Origin: Candidatus Dojkabacteria bacterium CG_4_10_14_0_2_um_filter_Dojkabacteria_WS6_41_15
GTDB taxonomy: Bacteria; Patescibacteriota; Dojkabacteria; GCA-002793355
Reading direction: 5' to 3'
Length of the DNA: 6,609 bases
Assembly: GCA_002793355.1 (NCBI GenBank)
Contig: PFQB01000091.1
Location: forward strand, 1 to 6,609
Part shown: positions 5,389 to 6,609 of the stretch, piece by piece
How positions within the stretch are numbered: the first letter of the stretch is position 1
Layout of the letters: the number at the start of each line of letters is the position of its first letter
Position numbers and translations under genes: made by a program
Notes under the pieces: generated by a model
Seen by the model: the letters and a program-made list of their open reading frames with translations, nothing else
Database searches by the model: none
Told to the model about the DNA's origin: nothing

Positions 5389-5391
5389 AAT

Positions 5392-6510
5392 ATGGAAATA
5401 CTTCAACTTCCTGCCTTTTTTCCCGATGCAACGTACGCTTCCATTCACAGTTTGCCCTTCCATGAAATTTACGAGAAGTTGTCTGGAATTGTAGTGACCT
5501 CGTTGCATATGAAGTTAGTGGGTATGATAGAACTGCTAGAAAAGAGCACTAAAGCACTAAAGCAAGAAAGCATTAACGTCGATTATCGAACTGTTTCAAA
5601 ATTCCCTGAAGATAAAATCATTCTTTCCGATAGTGGAGGGTTTCAGATTCTGTCACTGATCCACAAACACAAGCTTGGAAAGATCACAGAGGAAGGAGCC
5701 GTTTTTCGTATGCCCGATTCGAAGAAAGTAAAACGTCTACTTACCCCAGAATCATCGCAAGAAATTCAGGCAGCGATTGGAAGCAATATTCGTGTGGTTT
5801 TGGATGTGCCCTTGTTTGGCACCGAAGAGCGGGAGACTACTTTGCAAGCAATGGAGCAAACAACCAGATGGGCGGAGAGGGCAAAAACAACATTTAAAGC
5901 ACTAAAGCAGGAAAGCACAAAAGAATCTAACGTTTTCTATGATGGGAAGACGTTGCGGTTTGACAGGCCTTTGCTGTGCGCGGTAGTACAAGGGGGCAAT
6001 GACCCCGAATTGCGGGCGGAATCCGGCAGGCAGCTTTCAAGCATTGGCTTCGATTTGTACGGTTTTGGTGGTTGGCCAATAGATAAAGACGGCGTATTTA
6101 ACACTAAAATCGTTGAGGTCTTTGTTAATTCCTTACCGTCCGGAAGTATTACCTACGGCATGGGAGTTGGTACCCCCGATGATATCGAGCTTTGCTACAA
6201 AATTGGCATGACTGTTTTTGATTGCGTTATTCCGACGAGAAATGCTCGACACGGATCACTTTTTGTCCACAAAGGAAACGGAGAAAAGGCAGGTAGAACT
6301 TTTGACTTGGTTAGAATCGGTGCACAAAGATATGAAACTGATATGGGACCAATCGATAAAGATTGTGACTGCCCTACCTGCAAAAATTATACCCGTGCAT
6401 ACATTCGATTTTTACAGAAGAAGAAAAATCCTGTGGGATATACGCTGGCTTCGCTTCATAATGTGTGGTGGTACCTGGAATTTGTTGAAAGATTAAAGAA
6501 TAAAGCTTGA
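5392..6510 (+). CDS. tgt: tRNA-guanine(34) transglycosylase (queuine tRNA-ribosyltransferase)
   Basis: The 372-residue protein exchanges guanine at the wobble position of GUN-anticodon tRNAs for a 7-deazaguanine. Key elements are present. DSGGFQ at 80-85 carries the acid D80. VVQGG is at 198-202 and YGMGVGTPDDI at 255-265. FDCVIPTRNARHG at 276-288 carries the nucleophile D277. The zinc site is C325, C327 and C330 with H356 (CDCPTC...LHN). The N-terminus begins at LPAFFPDAT, equivalent to TPAFMPVGT of classical Tgt, so the first strands are missing; an in-frame stop at 5380-5382 rules out a longer start. Substrate-pocket segments are divergent: GGWPID (226-231) replaces GGLAVGE, and LDVPLFG (137-143) replaces the usual D-E-C-T-P. 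Two short insertions at about 51-61 and 168-180 are encoded by 8-bp repeats. No promoter or ribosome site is evident, so it may be read through from the zinc-ribbon gene. Confidence 0.95.
   Translation: MEILQLPAFFPDATYASIHSLPFHEIYEKLSGIVVTSLHMKLVGMIELLEKSTKALKQESINVDYRTVSKFPEDKIILSDSGGFQILSLIHKHKLGKITEEGAVFRMPDSKKVKRLLTPESSQEIQAAIGSNIRVVLDVPLFGTEERETTLQAMEQTTRWAERAKTTFKALKQESTKESNVFYDGKTLRFDRPLLCAVVQGGNDPELRAESGRQLSSIGFDLYGFGGWPIDKDGVFNTKIVEVFVNSLPSGSITYGMGVGTPDDIELCYKIGMTVFDCVIPTRNARHGSLFVHKGNGEKAGRTFDLVRIGAQRYETDMGPIDKDCDCPTCKNYTRAYIRFLQKKKNPVGYTLASLHNVWWYLEFVERLKNKA
5545..5576 (+). repeat. 8-bp tandem repeat tract 1 inside tgt (AGCACTAA units)
   Basis: Four consecutive 8-mers (AGCACTAA, AGCACTAA, AGCAAGAA, AGCATTAA) encode STKALKQESIN. 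A 23-base stretch (5550-5572) recurs with one difference at 5895-5917. It falls where classical Tgt has a short loop before the DSGGFQ strand. Confidence 0.85.
5890..5929 (+). repeat. 8-bp tandem repeat tract 2 inside tgt (AGCACTAA units)
   Basis: Five units of decreasing quality (ACATTTAA, AGCACTAA, AGCAGGAA, AGCACAAA, AGAATCTA) encode TFKALKQESTKES. The KALKQES peptide is in the same reading frame as in tract 1. It lies between the RWAERAK helix and the CAVVQGG strand, where classical Tgt has a shorter connection. Confidence 0.8.
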
Positions 6511-6533
6511 AGGTTGAAGGCTGAAGTGTCGAA
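6485..6533 (+). repeat. Heptamer array (GTTGAAG units) across the tgt stop codon
   Basis: Clear units are CTTGAAG (6506-6512), GTTGAAG (6513-6519) and GCTGAAG (6520-6526), with a degenerate TGTCGAA after. The same 7-bp phase ending in AAG runs back into the coding sequence (TTGAAAG, ATTAAAG, AATAAAG from 6485). The tgt stop TGA (6508-6510) is inside the first clear unit. Confidence 0.65.
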
Positions 6534-6544
6534 TATGGCATTTA

Positions 6545-6609
6545 TTGCGCAGCGTAATACCCCGTGCGTCAGCGCGGGGATGTAAGCTTACGCCCGAAGG
6601 GCGCGCGAA
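6545..6609. other. GC-rich foldback segment at the right edge; possible IS200/IS605- or REP-type end, or structured RNA
   Basis: The base composition jumps from AT-rich to strongly GC-rich. An 8-bp hairpin, CCCCGTGC/GCGCGGGG with loop GTCA, is at 6560-6579. It is enclosed by GCGTAA (6552-6557) pairing with TTACGC (6588-6593). A competing small hairpin CGCCC-GAA-GGGCG lies at 6591-6603, and TAAGCTTA (6583-6590) is a palindrome. No T-run follows on either strand, so an intrinsic terminator is not the best reading. Compact GC-rich foldbacks like this are found at ends of IS200/IS605 elements and in REP sequences mobilised by Y1 transposases. The window stops before any transposase could be seen. 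Confidence 0.4.

Noticed and set aside
5380..5391. A leaderless promoter for tgt like those of the other genes
   Set aside because: The hexamer 6 nt before the ATG is TAGTTA, a poor -10, and no other good box is close; read-through from the zinc-ribbon gene is more likely.
6218..6496. A 92-codon + frame within the 3' part of tgt
   Set aside because: The tgt frame carries the catalytic and zinc residues through this stretch; the other frame has no recognisable motif.
2212..6510. An alternative genetic code (UGA as Gly) as in Gracilibacteria
   Set aside because: TGA ends pilO and tgt at sensible protein lengths, and no in-frame TGA interrupts any conserved protein here.
6560..6583. Resemblance of the CCCCG...CGGGGATG hairpin to a type I-E CRISPR repeat
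   Set aside because: Only one copy is present, no spacer-repeat periodicity is visible before the window ends, and no cas gene is nearby.

Overview
The window looks like a piece of a small-genome bacterium of the Patescibacteria (Candidate Phyla Radiation) type, perhaps Microgenomates-like. The reasons are AT-rich DNA, very tight gene packing, reduced versions of core genes, divergent proteins with no Shine-Dalgarno sites, and short degenerate repeats between genes. TAA, TAG and TGA all end genes here, so the code looks standard and the UGA=Gly lineages are unlikely. The taxonomic call is inference; no rRNA or other marker is present to settle it.

Layout, left to right: (1) the 3' part of a Nudix-like gene on + (to 401), whose stop codon abuts the stop codon of (2) an AI-2E/PerM-type membrane protein on - (402-1460). 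(3) A roughly 100-bp hairpin made of heptamer repeats (1472-1577) separates it from (4) a HIT-family hydrolase on - (1575-1916). (5) A three-gene minus-strand operon follows, read pilN (2829-3377), pilO (2212-2829), then a small one-TM protein with a Pro-Thr tail (1937-2215). Its junctions overlap as TAATG and ATGA. (6) The housekeeping sigma factor rpoD lies on - (3420-4931). (7) Diverging from rpoD across only 21 bp is a small zinc-ribbon protein on + (4953-5315). (8) A second heptamer-repeat hairpin (5301-5388) precedes (9) tgt, tRNA-guanine transglycosylase, on + (5392-6510). (10) A GC-rich foldback segment fills the right edge. No gene-free stretch exceeds 300 bases.

Two patterns run through the window and are its main interest. 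First, at five of the six genes that could start a transcript, a good -10 hexamer lies exactly 6-7 nt upstream of the ATG, three times with an extended TGn. This predicts leaderless mRNAs. The two rpoD/zinc-ribbon promoters share overlapping -10 boxes in the 21-bp gap. Second, degenerate 7-bp repeat arrays of unrelated-looking units (TAGATAY, NTAACTA, GTTGAAG) sit at the 3' ends of genes and supply the stop codon of HIT, rpoD, the zinc-ribbon gene and tgt. pilN carries a short remnant of the same kind. An 8-bp version (AGCACTAA) occurs twice inside tgt and is translated both times as KALKQES.

Functionally the region combines core information processing (sigma factor, tRNA modification), part of a type IV pilus or competence inner-membrane platform, and small-molecule or membrane housekeeping. 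There is no clear single pathway linking the genes.
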